A DNA stretch of 64,000 nt, taken from contig NZ_CP031599.1 of assembly GCF_008728195.1 (NCBI RefSeq), positions 372,001 to 436,000 on the forward strand. Reading direction: 5' to 3'. Under the pieces are notes generated by a model. That model saw only the letters and a list, made by a program, of their open reading frames with translations, ran no database searches and was not told the origin of the DNA. The position numbers and the translations under genes are program-made. This document shows positions 34,370-43,797 of this stretch, piece by piece. The DNA is from Roseovarius indicus. GTDB lineage: Bacteria > Pseudomonadota > Alphaproteobacteria > Rhodobacterales > Rhodobacteraceae. Positions within the stretch are counted from its first letter, which is position 1; each line of letters opens with the position of its first letter.

Positions 34370-34777
34370 GTCGTCTACTGGAACATCGCGCAGCAACCCC
34401 AGCAGGGGATGGGCCATTCGATGGGCGCGTCCGACACCAGTGATCTGGAATCGGGCGCGCCCATCGTCGAAGTTTCGCTGCCGGCGGAGCTTTCGGACCG
34501 GGCGCAGATGCGCAAGCGGGCCTACGAGGCGAAATGTGCGGAATGTCACGGCAAGAACGCCGCAGGCCAGAACGGGGTCGCACCACCACTCGTGCACAAG
34601 ATCTACGAACCGAACCACCATTCCGACATGGCGTTCGTGATGGCCGCGAAAAACGGTGTGCGCGCGCATCATTGGAATTTCGGAAACATGCCGCCGGTTG
34701 AAGGTTTGACCGATGGCGACGTCAAGCTGATCGCCCACTATGTGCGTGAATTGCAGAGGGAAAACGGGATCAACTGA
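34355..34777 (+). CDS. c-type cytochrome, N-terminus disrupted by duplication
   Basis: A monohaem cytochrome c with CAECH as haem site and a C-terminal Met ligand candidate in 'NMPPVEGLTDGD'. The original start is clearly ATG 34303 (MNKTVLAILAFVVLGGAVVYW…), a good signal anchor, but the 16-base tandem duplication puts that start out of frame. The present open frame can start only at GTG 34355, giving a 140-residue protein with a shortened hydrophobic lead (MLGGAVVYW). Whether it is still exported is uncertain. Neighbours are the transpeptidase and multicopper oxidase genes. Confidence 0.75.
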   Translation: MLGGAVVYWNIAQQPQQGMGHSMGASDTSDLESGAPIVEVSLPAELSDRAQMRKRAYEAKCAECHGKNAAGQNGVAPPLVHKIYEPNHHSDMAFVMAAKNGVRAHHWNFGNMPPVEGLTDGDVKLIAHYVRELQRENGIN

Positions 34778-34885
34778 GCCTTCGGCAGGTTTCGGGCGCA
34801 TACTGTCGCTTTCCGGCCTGATTTCCTGATCTTCGAACCCGGTTGCCGGCGCCATAATTGCCGCGATTGAAACACAGGACTCTCC

Positions 34886-36259
34886 ATGCCGACGCGACGC
34901 GATTTTCTCATGCAGGGGGCGGCTGCCACCGCGGGCCTTACCGTTACAAAGCGGCTTTATGCCGCGACGTCAGAGTTCCAGTCCCTCGACGCCCGCACGG
35001 CCAGCGTTCAATTGGCGCCGGAAGGCTATCCCAAGACCGAAATCTGGGGCTATGGCGGCGCGATGCCCGGCCCTCAATTGCGTCTGCAGCAGGGTGCGCG
35101 GCTGCAACGCCGCTTCATGAACGAACTGCCCCAGGCAAGCACGGTGCACTGGCACGGGGTTCGCATAGACAATGCGATGGATGGCGTTGCGGGGCTGACC
35201 CAGCCCGCAGTCGAGCCGGGGCAGAGCTTCGACTATGATTTCATCGCGCCGGATGCCGGAACCTACTGGTATCACGCGCATAACCGATCGACCGAACAGG
35301 TGGCGCGCGGGCTCTATGGCGCGTTGATCGTCGAGGAGTCCGAGCCGCCGGACCTGGATCGGGAAGAGGCGCTGATCCTCGATGACTGGCTGCTCGACCC
35401 CGAAACGGCGCAGATCGAACCGGACTTCACCTCGCGCCATGACCGCAGCCATGCCGGGCGGCGCGGCAATTTCATCGCCACCAACGGCCGGTACGACCTT
35501 TCCCTGGACGTACACCAACACGAACGTCTGCGCCTGCGCCTCGTGAACGCGGCCAATGCGAGGATTTTCGTGCTGTCGCTTCAGGGCATGGAAGGCTGGA
35601 CGGTTGCGCTGGACGGCATGCCGCTGCCACGGCCCGAGCCGCTGGCCGAGGCGCTGATCCTCGGCCCCGGCCAGCGGGCCGATTTGATCGTCGACGTGAC
35701 CGCCCATCTCGTTCGCCTCGACGATCAGGAGGCGGCATCGCAGGTGGCTTTCCCCGTGACTGGAAAGGCCTTGGCCACACGCCGGGATGCACCGGACGCG
35801 CTGCCGCCCAATCCGGGGATGGAGGTGACCGGCCTCGATGACGCCAGGACCGTGCGGCTCGACATGCAGGGCGGCGCAATGGGCACGCTCGACAGCGCGA
35901 TTCTGAATGGCGAGAGGAAAAGCTTTCGCGAGTTGGTGGACGCCAACCAGTTCTGGTCGTTCAATGGAACGATCGGCATGACCGATGCCCCGCTCGTCGA
36001 TGTCGCGAAGGCGGAAACGGTCAAGCTGCAAATCCACAACGACACCGCCTTTCCCCACGCGATGCACTTGCACGGGCTGCATTTCCGCGAGATCGGCGAA
36101 GATGGCGGGCTCGGTCCCTTGCGCGACACGATCCTGATGTTCGGCGGCCAGACCCGCACGATCGGTTTTGTGGCCGACAATTCCGGCGACTGGCTGTTTC
36201 ACTGCCACATGCTCAGCCACGCGGCCTCGGGCATGATGACCTGGATGAAGGTGACATAA
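34886..36259 (+). CDS. multicopper oxidase 1 (Tat-exported)
   Basis: A 457-residue periplasmic multicopper oxidase. A Tat signal (TRRDFLMQGA) starts it. The four copper motifs are intact: HWHG (88-91), WYHAH (128-132), HAMHLHG and HCHMLSH (H439-…), the last with an axial Met later. Such enzymes oxidise Cu(I) to Cu(II) and reduce O2 to water, as in CueO/CopA-type resistance. Its stop overlaps the next cytochrome start (TAATG). It resembles multicopper oxidase 3 (55844) more than oxidase 2 (43798). Confidence 0.9.
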   Translation: MPTRRDFLMQGAAATAGLTVTKRLYAATSEFQSLDARTASVQLAPEGYPKTEIWGYGGAMPGPQLRLQQGARLQRRFMNELPQASTVHWHGVRIDNAMDGVAGLTQPAVEPGQSFDYDFIAPDAGTYWYHAHNRSTEQVARGLYGALIVEESEPPDLDREEALILDDWLLDPETAQIEPDFTSRHDRSHAGRRGNFIATNGRYDLSLDVHQHERLRLRLVNAANARIFVLSLQGMEGWTVALDGMPLPRPEPLAEALILGPGQRADLIVDVTAHLVRLDDQEAASQVAFPVTGKALATRRDAPDALPPNPGMEVTGLDDARTVRLDMQGGAMGTLDSAILNGERKSFRELVDANQFWSFNGTIGMTDAPLVDVAKAETVKLQIHNDTAFPHAMHLHGLHFREIGEDGGLGPLRDTILMFGGQTRTIGFVADNSGDWLFHCHMLSHAASGMMTWMKVT

Positions 36260-36744
36260 TGCGACGCTGGCTGATCCTCTTTCTGCTCATGGCCGGCGCG
36301 GCTGGCGTCGGCGCCTGGATGCTGGCGGGAGGGACATCCGGCACATCCGCCACGCCGGAACCGCCGCAGTCTATCGATCTCGCCGAGGGCGAAGAACTCT
36401 ATCAGGAGTATTGCGCCTCTTGCCACGGGTCCGATCTCGAGGGACAGGCCGGATGGCGCTCGGCCGGAGAGGATGGCATCCTGCCCCCACCCGCGCATGA
36501 CGAAACCGGTCACACCTGGCATCATCCTGATAGTGTTCTGTTCGACTATACCAAGCTCGGCGGAAAGAAGACCCTCGCGAAGCAGGGTGTGGATTTCCAA
36601 AGCGGCATGCCCGGTTTTGGCGATGAGCTGACCGATGCGCAGATATGGAACATCCTCGCCTTCATCAAATCCACATGGCCCGACCGTCAGCTGGAGGTCC
36701 AGGCCGCCCGCAGCGAAGCGGAACAGCAGAAAAGAGGAGACTGA
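36259..36744 (+). CDS. c-type cytochrome
   Basis: A 161-residue monohaem cytochrome c with an N-terminal signal anchor (about 5-22), haem site CASCH near residues 53-57, and Met in 'SGMPGFGDELTD' as probable axial ligand. It is related to the protein at 53767: both contain 'LPPPAHDETGHTWHH/MPAPPHDETGHTWHHSD' segments. The one-base overlap with the multicopper oxidase gene suggests that it gives or takes electrons in oxidation of copper. Confidence 0.88.
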   Translation: MRRWLILFLLMAGAAGVGAWMLAGGTSGTSATPEPPQSIDLAEGEELYQEYCASCHGSDLEGQAGWRSAGEDGILPPPAHDETGHTWHHPDSVLFDYTKLGGKKTLAKQGVDFQSGMPGFGDELTDAQIWNILAFIKSTWPDRQLEVQAARSEAEQQKRGD

Positions 36745-36761
36745 AAATGTAATCGCTTCGA

Positions 36762-37472
36762 TTGGCAGTGCTCGCCGTGAGCATCCTGTTGCCGCTTACC
36801 GCGTTCGCACAGGAGCTGAGCGAGGAACGCGTCAAGGAACTGGCCTTGGAAGCGATTCTGGAGAACCCCCAGATCATCATGGAAGCGGTGAAGCTTCTCG
36901 AACAGCAGGAACCGACCGCGCAGGCAGAGGCCACGGCCGACGTGCTCAAGGAACAACGCCAACTCTTGGAACAGGATCCGAACGCGCCGGTGCTGGGCAA
37001 TCCTGATGGGGACGTCACTGTTGTGGAGTTTTTCGACTACAACTGTCCCTATTGCCGCAGGGCCATGTCGGAGGTTGAAGGTTTGATCGAGGCGGATCCG
37101 AATGTGCGGCTCGTCTTTCGCGAATGGCCGATACTCGGCGACGGGTCGGTCTTTGCGGCGAAGGCTGCCTTGGCGGCACGCAATCAGGACAAGTATGAGG
37201 AATTCCACTGGGCGTTGATGGGCATGGAGGAACGTGCGCAAGAGGCGTCTGTCCTGCGGATCGCCGAAGAAATCGGCCTTGACGTGGACCAGCTGCGTTC
37301 GGACATGGAGGCGCCGGAAATCCAGGCGCACATCGACGAATCGATGCGGCTGGCGCAGGCGTTGGGTTTCTACGGCACACCGTCATTCGTGATCGGCGAC
37401 AACCTGGTTCCCGGTTTGGTCGAACAAGACCAACTGGAAGCCTTGGTCGATGAGGCCCGCGAAAGGGAATGA
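36762..37472 (+). CDS. DsbA-family thiol oxidoreductase, start codon problem
   Basis: A DsbA/ScsC-like periplasmic thioredoxin-fold protein with active site CPYC in 'FFDYNCPYCRRAM', an N-terminal helical oligomerisation-type extension (about 17-75), and a cis-Pro in 'YGTPSFVIG'. The best start, ATG 36747 with a proper AGAGGAGA site, is followed at once by TAA (36750-36752); changing that codon to AAA would give the standard signal peptide MKSLRLAVLAVSILL. The open frame now begins at TTG 36762 and would keep most of the hydrophobic lead. A paralogue is at 51277-52032. Confidence 0.8.
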   Translation: MAVLAVSILLPLTAFAQELSEERVKELALEAILENPQIIMEAVKLLEQQEPTAQAEATADVLKEQRQLLEQDPNAPVLGNPDGDVTVVEFFDYNCPYCRRAMSEVEGLIEADPNVRLVFREWPILGDGSVFAAKAALAARNQDKYEEFHWALMGMEERAQEASVLRIAEEIGLDVDQLRSDMEAPEIQAHIDESMRLAQALGFYGTPSFVIGDNLVPGLVEQDQLEALVDEARERE

Positions 37473-37525
37473 ACCTCATGCGACGATGGAAAACTGGCGC
37501 CGGAATTGCCCGGCACCGGTGATCT

Positions 37526-37732
37526 TCAGGTCGTCGAAGCAGCCGTGACACCGTAACCGGCATTTCGGATCGCCTCCGTCAGGGCGTGCTCGTTCAGCAC
37601 GCTATCAACCTCGACTTGCCGCGTACCCGTATCGCAGGTCACGGACGCTGTTGGGTCTATCGCCGTGATCGCCTTTTCGATCGTTGCGGTGCAATGGCCG
37701 CAACTCATATCCGGAACCTTGAAGCTGCGCAT
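37526..37732 (-). CDS. copZ: CopZ-type copper chaperone (HMA domain)
   Basis: A 68-residue single heavy-metal-associated domain with the CxxC copper site MSCGHC at residues 9-14. The length and ferredoxin-like pattern fit CopZ/Atx1, which carries Cu(I) to the CopA ATPase. The gene is divergent from copA1. A weak CueR-like promoter on the minus strand (TCGACC at 37783-37788, a 19-base spacer and CATCTA) lies before it. Confidence 0.88.
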   Translation of the reverse strand: MRSFKVPDMSCGHCTATIEKAITAIDPTASVTCDTGTRQVEVDSVLNEHALTEAIRNAGYGVTAASTT

Positions 37733-37812
37733 TTCTGTTTCCTCCAGTTCTCGGCATTAGATGCCTGCGTCCTGCATGGGAAGGTCGAGGGTGAAAAAAT
37801 GTCCCGACATTG

Positions 37813-37843
37813 TTGACCTTCCAGCGGGGGGAACCCTTAGATA
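37813..37843 (+). promoter_or_regulatory. CueR-type promoter of copA1
   Basis: -35 TTGACC (37813-37818), 19-base spacer TTCCAGCGGGGGGAACCCT and -10 TAGATA (37838-37843). The overlong spacer with a CTTCC…GG dyad is the signature of promoters activated by MerR/CueR proteins. Confidence 0.75.
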
Positions 37844-37869
37844 TCGTTCAGGAGATGAAGGAGACGTTC

Positions 37870-40386
37870 ATGCCGGGATCAAGAGATTTGCGTTTTTCTG
37901 TTCAGAACATGTCTTGCGCGTCCTGCGTCGGCCGGGTCGAGCGTGCGCTTTTAGCATTACCCGGGGTCGACGAGGTGAACGTGAACCTCGCCGCCGAAAC
38001 GGCGCAGGCCCGGATCGACTCGGATGCCCGGATCCCCGAAGTGATCGGGGCGCTGGACAATGCCGGCTATCCCGCCCGCACTCAGACCGTGCGCCTGAAC
38101 GTCTCGTCCATGTCATGCGCGTCCTGCGTCGGCCGCGTCGACAAGGCGTTGGCGGCGGTGCCGGGCGTGCTCGACGTGGACGTGAACCTCGCGTCGGAAA
38201 CGGCGACGATCACCTATGCCGAGGGTGCGGTCGATCCGGCCGACCTGTTGCAAGCCGCCGAGGCGGCGGGCTACCCGGCCGAGTTGACCGAAGATGCTGC
38301 AGAGGATCGCGGCGCGCGCAAGGACGCTGAGGCCCATGCGCTCGCCCGCAGGACCGCTTTCGCGGCGGCACTGGCCCTGCCTGTCTTCCTGCTCGAGATG
38401 GGGGCGCATATCGTGCCGGGTATGCACGAGATGATAGGCCGCACGATCGGGCATCAAACCAGCTGGATGATCCAGTTCGTGCTGACGACCGTGGTGCTGT
38501 TCTGGCCTGGGCGCCATTTCTACACCAAGGGGTTCCCGTCCCTGTTCAAAGGCGCGCCTGACATGAACAGTCTTGTCGCGGTGGGCACGGGGGCAGCTTA
38601 TCTCTATTCTGTTGTCGCGCTTTTCGCGACCAAGTTGCTGCCCGAGGCGGCCCGCGCCGTCTATTTCGAGGCCGCGGCGGTGATCGTCGTTCTCATCCTT
38701 CTGGGCCGCTGGATGGAGGCGCGCGCCAAGGGCCGCACCGGGGCCGCGATCCAGAAACTTCTGGGCCTGCAGGCCCGCACGGCGCGGGTTCTGGTGGAGG
38801 GCGAGGCGCAGGACGTGGCGATCGAGCGCATCCGCGTGGGGGACATCCTCGTCGTCCGGCCGGGCGAGCGCATCGCGGTGGACGGCGAGGTGACGCAAGG
38901 CCGCGCCCATGTCGACGAGAGCATGATCACCGGCGAGCCGGTTCCGGTTGCCAAGGCCGAGGGCGACCCCGTCACCGGCGGCACGGTGAACGGCACCGGC
39001 AGCTTCCGCTTCCGCGCGACCCGCGTGGGGGCGGATACCACACTGGCGCAGATCATCCGCATGGTCGAAGAGGCCCAGGGTGCCAAGCTGCCGATCCAGG
39101 GGCTCGTGGACAAAATCACGCTCTGGTTCGTGCCGGCGGTGATGGCCTTCGCCGCGCTGACGGTTCTGGTCTGGCTGCTGATCGGACCGGCGCCAGTGCT
39201 GTCCTACGCGCTGGTGGCAGGCGTGTCGGTGCTGATCATTGCCTGTCCCTGCGCGATGGGGCTGGCGACGCCCACCTCGATCATGGTCGGCACCGGGCGT
39301 GCGGCAGAGATGGGCGTGCTCTTCCGCAAGGGCGATGCGCTGCAGCAACTGACCGGCGTAGACGTGGTCGCGCTCGACAAGACCGGCACCGTGACCGAGG
39401 GCCGCCCCGAACTGACCGACCTCGTGCTGGCCGATGGGTTCGAGCGCTCCGAGGTTCTGGCCCTCGTCGCGGCGGTCGAGGCGCAGTCCGAGCATCCCAT
39501 CGCCGAGGCGATCGTGCGCGCGGCGCAGGCCGAGGGCGTGGCGCGTCACGAGGTCGAGGGGTTCGACTCGATCACCGGCTTCGGCGTGCGGGCCACGGTC
39601 GCCGGTCGTGAGGTGCTGGTCGGCGCGGACCGCCTGATGACCCGCGAGGGGCTGAGCATCGAGGCGTTGGCCGAGATCGAGCGCCGCCTAGCCGAGCAGG
39701 GCCGCACGGCGCTCTTCGCAGCGGTGGATGGCAAGGTCGCGGCGCTCATCGGCGTGGCCGATCCGGTGAAGCCCGCCAGTGCCGCGGCCATCGGCGCGCT
39801 GCACGGCCTCGGGCTGACGGTCGCGATGATCACCGGCGACAAGCGCGAGACGGCCGAGGCCATCGCACGCGAGACCGGCATCGACCACGTGATCGCCGGG
39901 GTCCTGCCCGATGGCAAGGTTGCTGCGCTCGACGAACTGCGCCAGCGTGGCCAGCAGGTCGCCTTCGTCGGCGACGGCATCAACGACGCCCCGGCGCTCG
40001 CCCATTCCGATGTCGGCATCGCCATCGGCACCGGGACGGACGTGGCCATCGAATCCGCCGATGTCGTGCTGATGTCGGGTGACCTGCGCGGCGTCGTCAA
40101 CGCCTTCGAGGTTTCGGCCCGCACCATGCGCAACATCCGGCAGAACCTGTTCTGGGCCTTCGGCTACAACGTGGCGCTGATCCCGGTCGCGGCAGGCGTG
40201 CTCTACCCGGCCTTCGGCCTGCTGCTGTCACCGGTGCTGGCCGCCGGGGCGATGGCGCTCAGCTCGGTCTTCGTGCTGACCAACGCATTGCGCCTGCGCC
40301 GGATCCGCCCGGCCATGGATGAAGCCAGCAGCTTGAAATCTGAAGGGGCGGGTTCTCTGTCCCCTGCCCCTGTCGCCGCTCAATAA
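37870..40386 (+). CDS. copA: Cu(I)-exporting P-type ATPase CopA
   Basis: An 838-residue P1B-1 ATPase. Two N-terminal HMA domains have CASC at 16-19 and 83-86. The membrane copper site CPC is at 459-461, the phosphorylation motif DKTGT at 503-507, GDGIND follows in the ATP domain and the last helices hold 'MALSS', the Cu(I)-type M8 motif. It exports Cu(I) from cytoplasm to periplasm. I chose ATG 37870, with AAGGAG seven bases before it; upstream in-frame starts lie in the CueR promoter. cueR1 follows 13 bases later. Confidence 0.95.
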   Translation: MPGSRDLRFSVQNMSCASCVGRVERALLALPGVDEVNVNLAAETAQARIDSDARIPEVIGALDNAGYPARTQTVRLNVSSMSCASCVGRVDKALAAVPGVLDVDVNLASETATITYAEGAVDPADLLQAAEAAGYPAELTEDAAEDRGARKDAEAHALARRTAFAAALALPVFLLEMGAHIVPGMHEMIGRTIGHQTSWMIQFVLTTVVLFWPGRHFYTKGFPSLFKGAPDMNSLVAVGTGAAYLYSVVALFATKLLPEAARAVYFEAAAVIVVLILLGRWMEARAKGRTGAAIQKLLGLQARTARVLVEGEAQDVAIERIRVGDILVVRPGERIAVDGEVTQGRAHVDESMITGEPVPVAKAEGDPVTGGTVNGTGSFRFRATRVGADTTLAQIIRMVEEAQGAKLPIQGLVDKITLWFVPAVMAFAALTVLVWLLIGPAPVLSYALVAGVSVLIIACPCAMGLATPTSIMVGTGRAAEMGVLFRKGDALQQLTGVDVVALDKTGTVTEGRPELTDLVLADGFERSEVLALVAAVEAQSEHPIAEAIVRAAQAEGVARHEVEGFDSITGFGVRATVAGREVLVGADRLMTREGLSIEALAEIERRLAEQGRTALFAAVDGKVAALIGVADPVKPASAAAIGALHGLGLTVAMITGDKRETAEAIARETGIDHVIAGVLPDGKVAALDELRQRGQQVAFVGDGINDAPALAHSDVGIAIGTGTDVAIESADVVLMSGDLRGVVNAFEVSARTMRNIRQNLFWAFGYNVALIPVAAGVLYPAFGLLLSPVLAAGAMALSSVFVLTNALRLRRIRPAMDEASSLKSEGAGSLSPAPVAAQ

Positions 40387-40399
40387 GGAGGATCATGAA

Positions 40400-40819
40400 A
40401 TGAATATCGGAGATGTCGCCAGCCTTTCCGGGCTACCCGCCAAGACGATCCGCTATTACGAGGATATCGGTCTGGTCAAACCGCTACGCAGCGCGAATGG
40501 CTACCGCTCCTTCCGCGAAAGCGACGCGCACAAGCTGGCGTTCCTAGGCCGCGCGCGCGCGCTTGGGTTCACCATCGAGGATTGCCGCAATCTTCTTGCG
40601 CTCTACGAGGACGAAGCGCGCGCCAGCGCCGAAGTCAAGGAGATCGCCAAGCAACATCTCGAGCGGATCGACGGCAAGATCACCGAGTTGAAGGAAATGC
40701 GGGCAACGCTCGCCCATCTTGTCGAGGAATGTGCCGGAGATCATCGGCCGGACTGTCCAATCCTGGCCGATCTGGCTGCGAAACGTCGCGAGGAAGAAAC
40801 GCGCCGGAAATCGGCGTAG
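40400..40819 (+). CDS. cueR: CueR copper-responsive MerR-family regulator 1
   Basis: A 139-residue MerR-family protein. The winged HTH is at 1-70 ('GLPAKTIRYYEDIGLV'), a dimerisation coiled coil at about 80-112 and the metal loop CAGDHRPDC near 111-119 has the two-Cys spacing of CueR. It activates promoters with a 19-base spacer on binding Cu(I). An AGGAGG site precedes the ATG. It is downstream of copA1 in the same operon, thus under its own feedback. A close paralogue is at 57794. Confidence 0.93.
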   Translation: MNIGDVASLSGLPAKTIRYYEDIGLVKPLRSANGYRSFRESDAHKLAFLGRARALGFTIEDCRNLLALYEDEARASAEVKEIAKQHLERIDGKITELKEMRATLAHLVEECAGDHRPDCPILADLAAKRREEETRRKSA

Positions 40820-40833
40820 CCGGATCCGCACCC

Positions 40834-41250
40834 TTGGCCTGGGTCATTCTCTTGGCAATCACTCTTTTCGGATTGAGTGGGCTTGTGCATGTCCGCGCGA
40901 TGATGTTCGTGAAGACTCGCACAAAGCGCGCGCCGTTCATGCAGCCCGGACGTCTTCTATTTGCCCTCTATTCCCTGTCGACCGCCCACATAGTCGAAGC
41001 CGGCCTTTACGCCCTCGGTTTCAGTGTCGGTGAATTGATGGGTATCGGCGGCTTCGAACAGGAAGACGTCGACACGTTCATGGATGTCTTCTATTTTTCC
41101 TTGGTCAACTATTCGTCCCTCGGCCTTGGCGATATCTATCCCACGGGCCATTTGCGTTTTCTGGCCGGTGTCGAGGCCCTGAACGGCTTTCTGCTGATCA
41201 GTTGCTCGGCCTCCACCATCTTTCTCGTGGTGACGAGGGACAAGAAATAG
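40834..41250 (+). CDS. two-helix ion-channel-like protein
   Basis: About 138 residues with three or four hydrophobic segments. The C-terminal half resembles the pore region of two-TM potassium channels: 'VNYSSLGLGDIYPTGHLRF', where SLGLGD stands in place of the TVGYGD filter, followed by a long last helix. The start is unclear; TTG 40834 gives a sensible first helix and is 14 bases after cueR1. Ion specificity cannot be stated because the filter is altered. Confidence 0.6.
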   Translation: MAWVILLAITLFGLSGLVHVRAMMFVKTRTKRAPFMQPGRLLFALYSLSTAHIVEAGLYALGFSVGELMGIGGFEQEDVDTFMDVFYFSLVNYSSLGLGDIYPTGHLRFLAGVEALNGFLLISCSASTIFLVVTRDKK

Positions 41251-41285
41251 AAACATCAAACAATCCTATACTTAGCTAAACGTGG

Positions 41286-41316
41286 TGGAACACTCCAGCG
41301 CTGGAAGGTTGTTAGT
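41286..41316 (+). promoter_or_regulatory. CueR-type promoter of the DUF305 gene
   Basis: TGGAAC (41286-41291), 19-base spacer with CTCCAGCGCTGGAAGG dyad, then GTTAGT (41311-41316). The dyad matches the E. coli copA operator pattern (…GCTGGAAGGTT). Confidence 0.6.
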
Positions 41317-41356
41317 GCGTTATATGCATCGCCAGCCAGAGCAAAAGGAGTATGAA

Positions 41357-42226
41357 ATGTCATATTGGAGATTTGCAGCTATGATCGCGACTTCCACGGT
41401 CGTGATGTTCGGGCTTATGTATCTGAATACTTACCTCATTTCCCACTTTTTCTGGTCAGAAACCCGGGCTTACATGGCGCTGCTGATGGGTGCGACGATG
41501 GCCATCATCATGCTGGGTTTCATGCTGTCGATGTATTCCAGCAAGGCGATCAACGCCGCGATTTTCGCTGGCGCTGCCATCGCCTTCGCCGGGTCGCTCT
41601 GGCTCGTGCGCAGCCAGGCGACGGTTGGCGATACCAGTTTCATGCGCGCGATGATCCCGCACCATTCGATCGCGATCATGACGTCGAGCAGGGCCAACAT
41701 ATCCGACCCCCGTGTACGTAAGCTGGCGGACGAGATCATCTATGCGCAGGACAAGGAAATTGCCGAAATGCGCTATCTCGTCAATGAGATCGAGGCATCG
41801 GGTGACACGTCCGAGCCCGAGACGCCCGCGAGCCCCCGCATCGTGAGCCTCGACGAGGCTCTCTCGACCGCGAACATCGCCGTGCTCGATGCCGGGTTCC
41901 TGACCGAGCAAGAGATCGCTCAGCTTCTGCCCAACGGCGCGGCCTGCACTTTCAACTACACCACTGGCAGCCCGGCTTCGCTAGCACTGGGCGAAGTGGA
42001 TGGCGAGCCCGTCGGGCTGCTCAAGCTGAGTGGTGACCTTGTCCGCGTCGATCAGGAGGCATCCGGCGAACTGGGTACCGAAGGTCTGTCGATCAGTCTT
42101 GGCGCCGCCGAGGAGGGTAACACACTTGAGACCGTCGGGGTCGATCCAGCGGAGGCGACCATGACGCTAGAGCTCAATCCCGGCCTTTCCGCCGGTTACC
42201 GCGGCTACTACAGTTGCGGGGTCTGA
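41357..42226 (+). CDS. DUF305 (CopM-like) membrane-anchored protein
   Basis: About 289 residues from ATG 41357 (AAAGGAG site before it). Three N-terminal hydrophobic segments (about 5-30, 36-56, 60-80) come first, then the DUF305 core 'FMRAMIPHHSIAIMTSSRAN', whose Met/His residues bind Cu in CopM-type proteins. The C-terminal domain of about 130 residues, ending 'YRGYYSCGV', is not recognised. It would bind copper at the periplasmic face. A CueR-type promoter precedes it. Confidence 0.8.
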   Translation: MSYWRFAAMIATSTVVMFGLMYLNTYLISHFFWSETRAYMALLMGATMAIIMLGFMLSMYSSKAINAAIFAGAAIAFAGSLWLVRSQATVGDTSFMRAMIPHHSIAIMTSSRANISDPRVRKLADEIIYAQDKEIAEMRYLVNEIEASGDTSEPETPASPRIVSLDEALSTANIAVLDAGFLTEQEIAQLLPNGAACTFNYTTGSPASLALGEVDGEPVGLLKLSGDLVRVDQEASGELGTEGLSISLGAAEEGNTLETVGVDPAEATMTLELNPGLSAGYRGYYSCGV

Positions 42227-42227
42227 C

Positions 42228-42992
42228 ATGGATCAACAGGCAAGCAGAAACATTGCCAGGCTCTATCGCATGGTCATGCCGAGCCACCTTTGCCCCTATG
42301 GCCTGAAGTCAAAAGACTTGCTGGAAAGGAAAGGCTACGAGGTCGAGGATCACTCCCTAACCACCCGCGAGGAAACCGACGCCTTCCTAGATAAGCACGG
42401 CGTCAAAACCACGCCCCAGACTTGGATTGGGGGCGAGCGCGTCGGAGGGTACGAAGACTTGCGAGAGCATTTTGGTAAGGAGGTGCAGGACGCGGACAAA
42501 ACCAGCTACCAGCCCGTGATTGCGATCTTCGCAGTCGCATTCTTCATGGCCCTTGGCTTGAGTTGGGCAACGTTCGGCTCGATACTGACAATGCGCGCGA
42601 CGGAGTGGTTTATCGCAATCTCGATGTGTTTTCTGGCAGTCCAGAAACTGCAGGATGTCGAAAGCTTCTCAACGATGTTCCTGAATTACGACCTTCTGGC
42701 CCGCCGTTGGGTTCGCTATGGATATCTCTATCCCTTCGGCGAAGCTTTCGCGGGCATCTTGATGATCGCGGGGGCTCTGACTTGGCTTTCCGCGCCGGTC
42801 GCATTGTTCATCGGGACTGTGGGCGCGGCTAGCGTCTTCAAGGCGGTCTATGTCGACAAACGCGAGTTGAAATGCGCCTGTGTCGGTGGCGACAGCAACG
42901 TGCCGCTTGGCTTTATCTCGCTGACCGAGAACCTCATGATGATGTTCATGGGCATCTGGATGCCGATAAAGATTTTTGCGCTCGGGTGGTAA
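42228..42992 (+). CDS. glutaredoxin-MauE/DoxX fusion membrane protein
   Basis: A 254-residue fusion. Residues about 8-85 are a glutaredoxin-like domain with CPYG (22-25), thus a single active-site Cys instead of CPYC. Residues about 95-250 have four hydrophobic segments of the MauE/DoxX type, with CAC in 'LKCACVGGDSN' between the third and fourth. MauE-type proteins move reducing or oxidising power across the membrane. It starts one base after the DUF305 stop. A terminator hairpin follows. Confidence 0.8.
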   Translation: MDQQASRNIARLYRMVMPSHLCPYGLKSKDLLERKGYEVEDHSLTTREETDAFLDKHGVKTTPQTWIGGERVGGYEDLREHFGKEVQDADKTSYQPVIAIFAVAFFMALGLSWATFGSILTMRATEWFIAISMCFLAVQKLQDVESFSTMFLNYDLLARRWVRYGYLYPFGEAFAGILMIAGALTWLSAPVALFIGTVGAASVFKAVYVDKRELKCACVGGDSNVPLGFISLTENLMMMFMGIWMPIKIFALGW

Positions 42993-42996
42993 CGGC

Positions 42997-43028
42997 TTCC
43001 GGGCGGCGGCACGCCACCCGGAAATTTT
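42997..43028. terminator. intrinsic terminator after the copA1-side operon
   Basis: TTCCGGGCGGC … GCCACCCGGAA forms an 11-base stem with one mismatch, followed on the plus strand by ATTTT. It separates the plus-strand series from the convergent cupredoxin gene. Confidence 0.65.
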
Positions 43029-43034
43029 GATGCT

Positions 43035-43751
43035 CTATTTCATCTGCGTGACAGTCAGTTTACCCTTGACCCGGTCAGCGACGAATTCGATGTCCTGACC
43101 TTCCGCCATCTTGGCCACCATCGCCTCATCGGCGCGGAACACCATGGTCATTGCGGGCATATCAAGGTTGACGAGAGGGCCGTGGATAATTGTGACCTTG
43201 CCGGCTTTGGCGTCGATTTTCTTAATGGTCCCGCTCGTGTATTCCACGTCAGCCTGAGCCATCTGGTCACCGACTGCGACCTCACGGTGCATGCCGGATT
43301 CGTAGTGGCCCGGGATCAGGCACGCCGCTTCGAACGTACCAGAATTCGCGAAAGTCCAGACAACCTCACCCGACGCGCCCGCATCGAGACGGATACGGTT
43401 CGGATCGTCGTGTTCCATGTCCATCTTGGCCATTTCGATCTTGTGCTCGGCATTGCGCTCGACCGTGTCGAGGACAAACTCATGCTCCAACTCACCCTTG
43501 TTGGTGATGTTGAAGCGAATGGTTTCGCCCTCCTTGATATCCATCGGCTCGCTCTCGATCAGCATCTGGCCCTCATCGTTTTCGAGCAAAGTGACGTCGA
43601 TTGTGCGGTCCACCTTGGCGGCGTCACCCGGCATGCCGACCATCATTGCGGCTGGCTTGGTCTCCCCATGTCCGCCGTCATGTGTACCTGTAGCATAGAC
43701 CGGTGCGGAAAGCGCGATTGCGAAGCTTGTCGTCAGAAGAAGATTTCTCAT
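43035..43751 (-). CDS. cupredoxin-CusF fusion copper-binding protein
   Basis: A 238-residue secreted protein. The signal peptide (about 1-20) is followed by a His-rich stretch, a plastocyanin-like cupredoxin domain with ligands in 'HEFVL', 'ACLIPGHYESGMH' (about 60-155), and a C-terminal CusF domain ('IHGPLVNLDMPAMTMVF', about 190-206) with the His/Met copper set. It would bind both Cu(II)/Cu(I) in the periplasm. I chose ATG 43751. It is 46 bases after the multicopper oxidase 2 gene, in the same operon. Confidence 0.85.
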   Translation of the reverse strand: MRNLLLTTSFAIALSAPVYATGTHDGGHGETKPAAMMVGMPGDAAKVDRTIDVTLLENDEGQMLIESEPMDIKEGETIRFNITNKGELEHEFVLDTVERNAEHKIEMAKMDMEHDDPNRIRLDAGASGEVVWTFANSGTFEAACLIPGHYESGMHREVAVGDQMAQADVEYTSGTIKKIDAKAGKVTIIHGPLVNLDMPAMTMVFRADEAMVAKMAEGQDIEFVADRVKGKLTVTQMK

Positions 43752-43797
43752 TTCGTTTTCCTGTAGGTTGGTTTGGTTGGAGATGACGAAGGGCTGC

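Noticed and set aside
34970..36220. 416-codon open frame antisense to multicopper oxidase 1
   Set aside because: Shadow of the oxidase codons; no ribosome site and no recognisable domain.
38113..39549. 478-codon open frame antisense to copA1
   Set aside because: Caused by GC-rich codon use of copA1; composition is His/Arg/Gly-rich without any domain, and the sense frame has all ATPase motifs.
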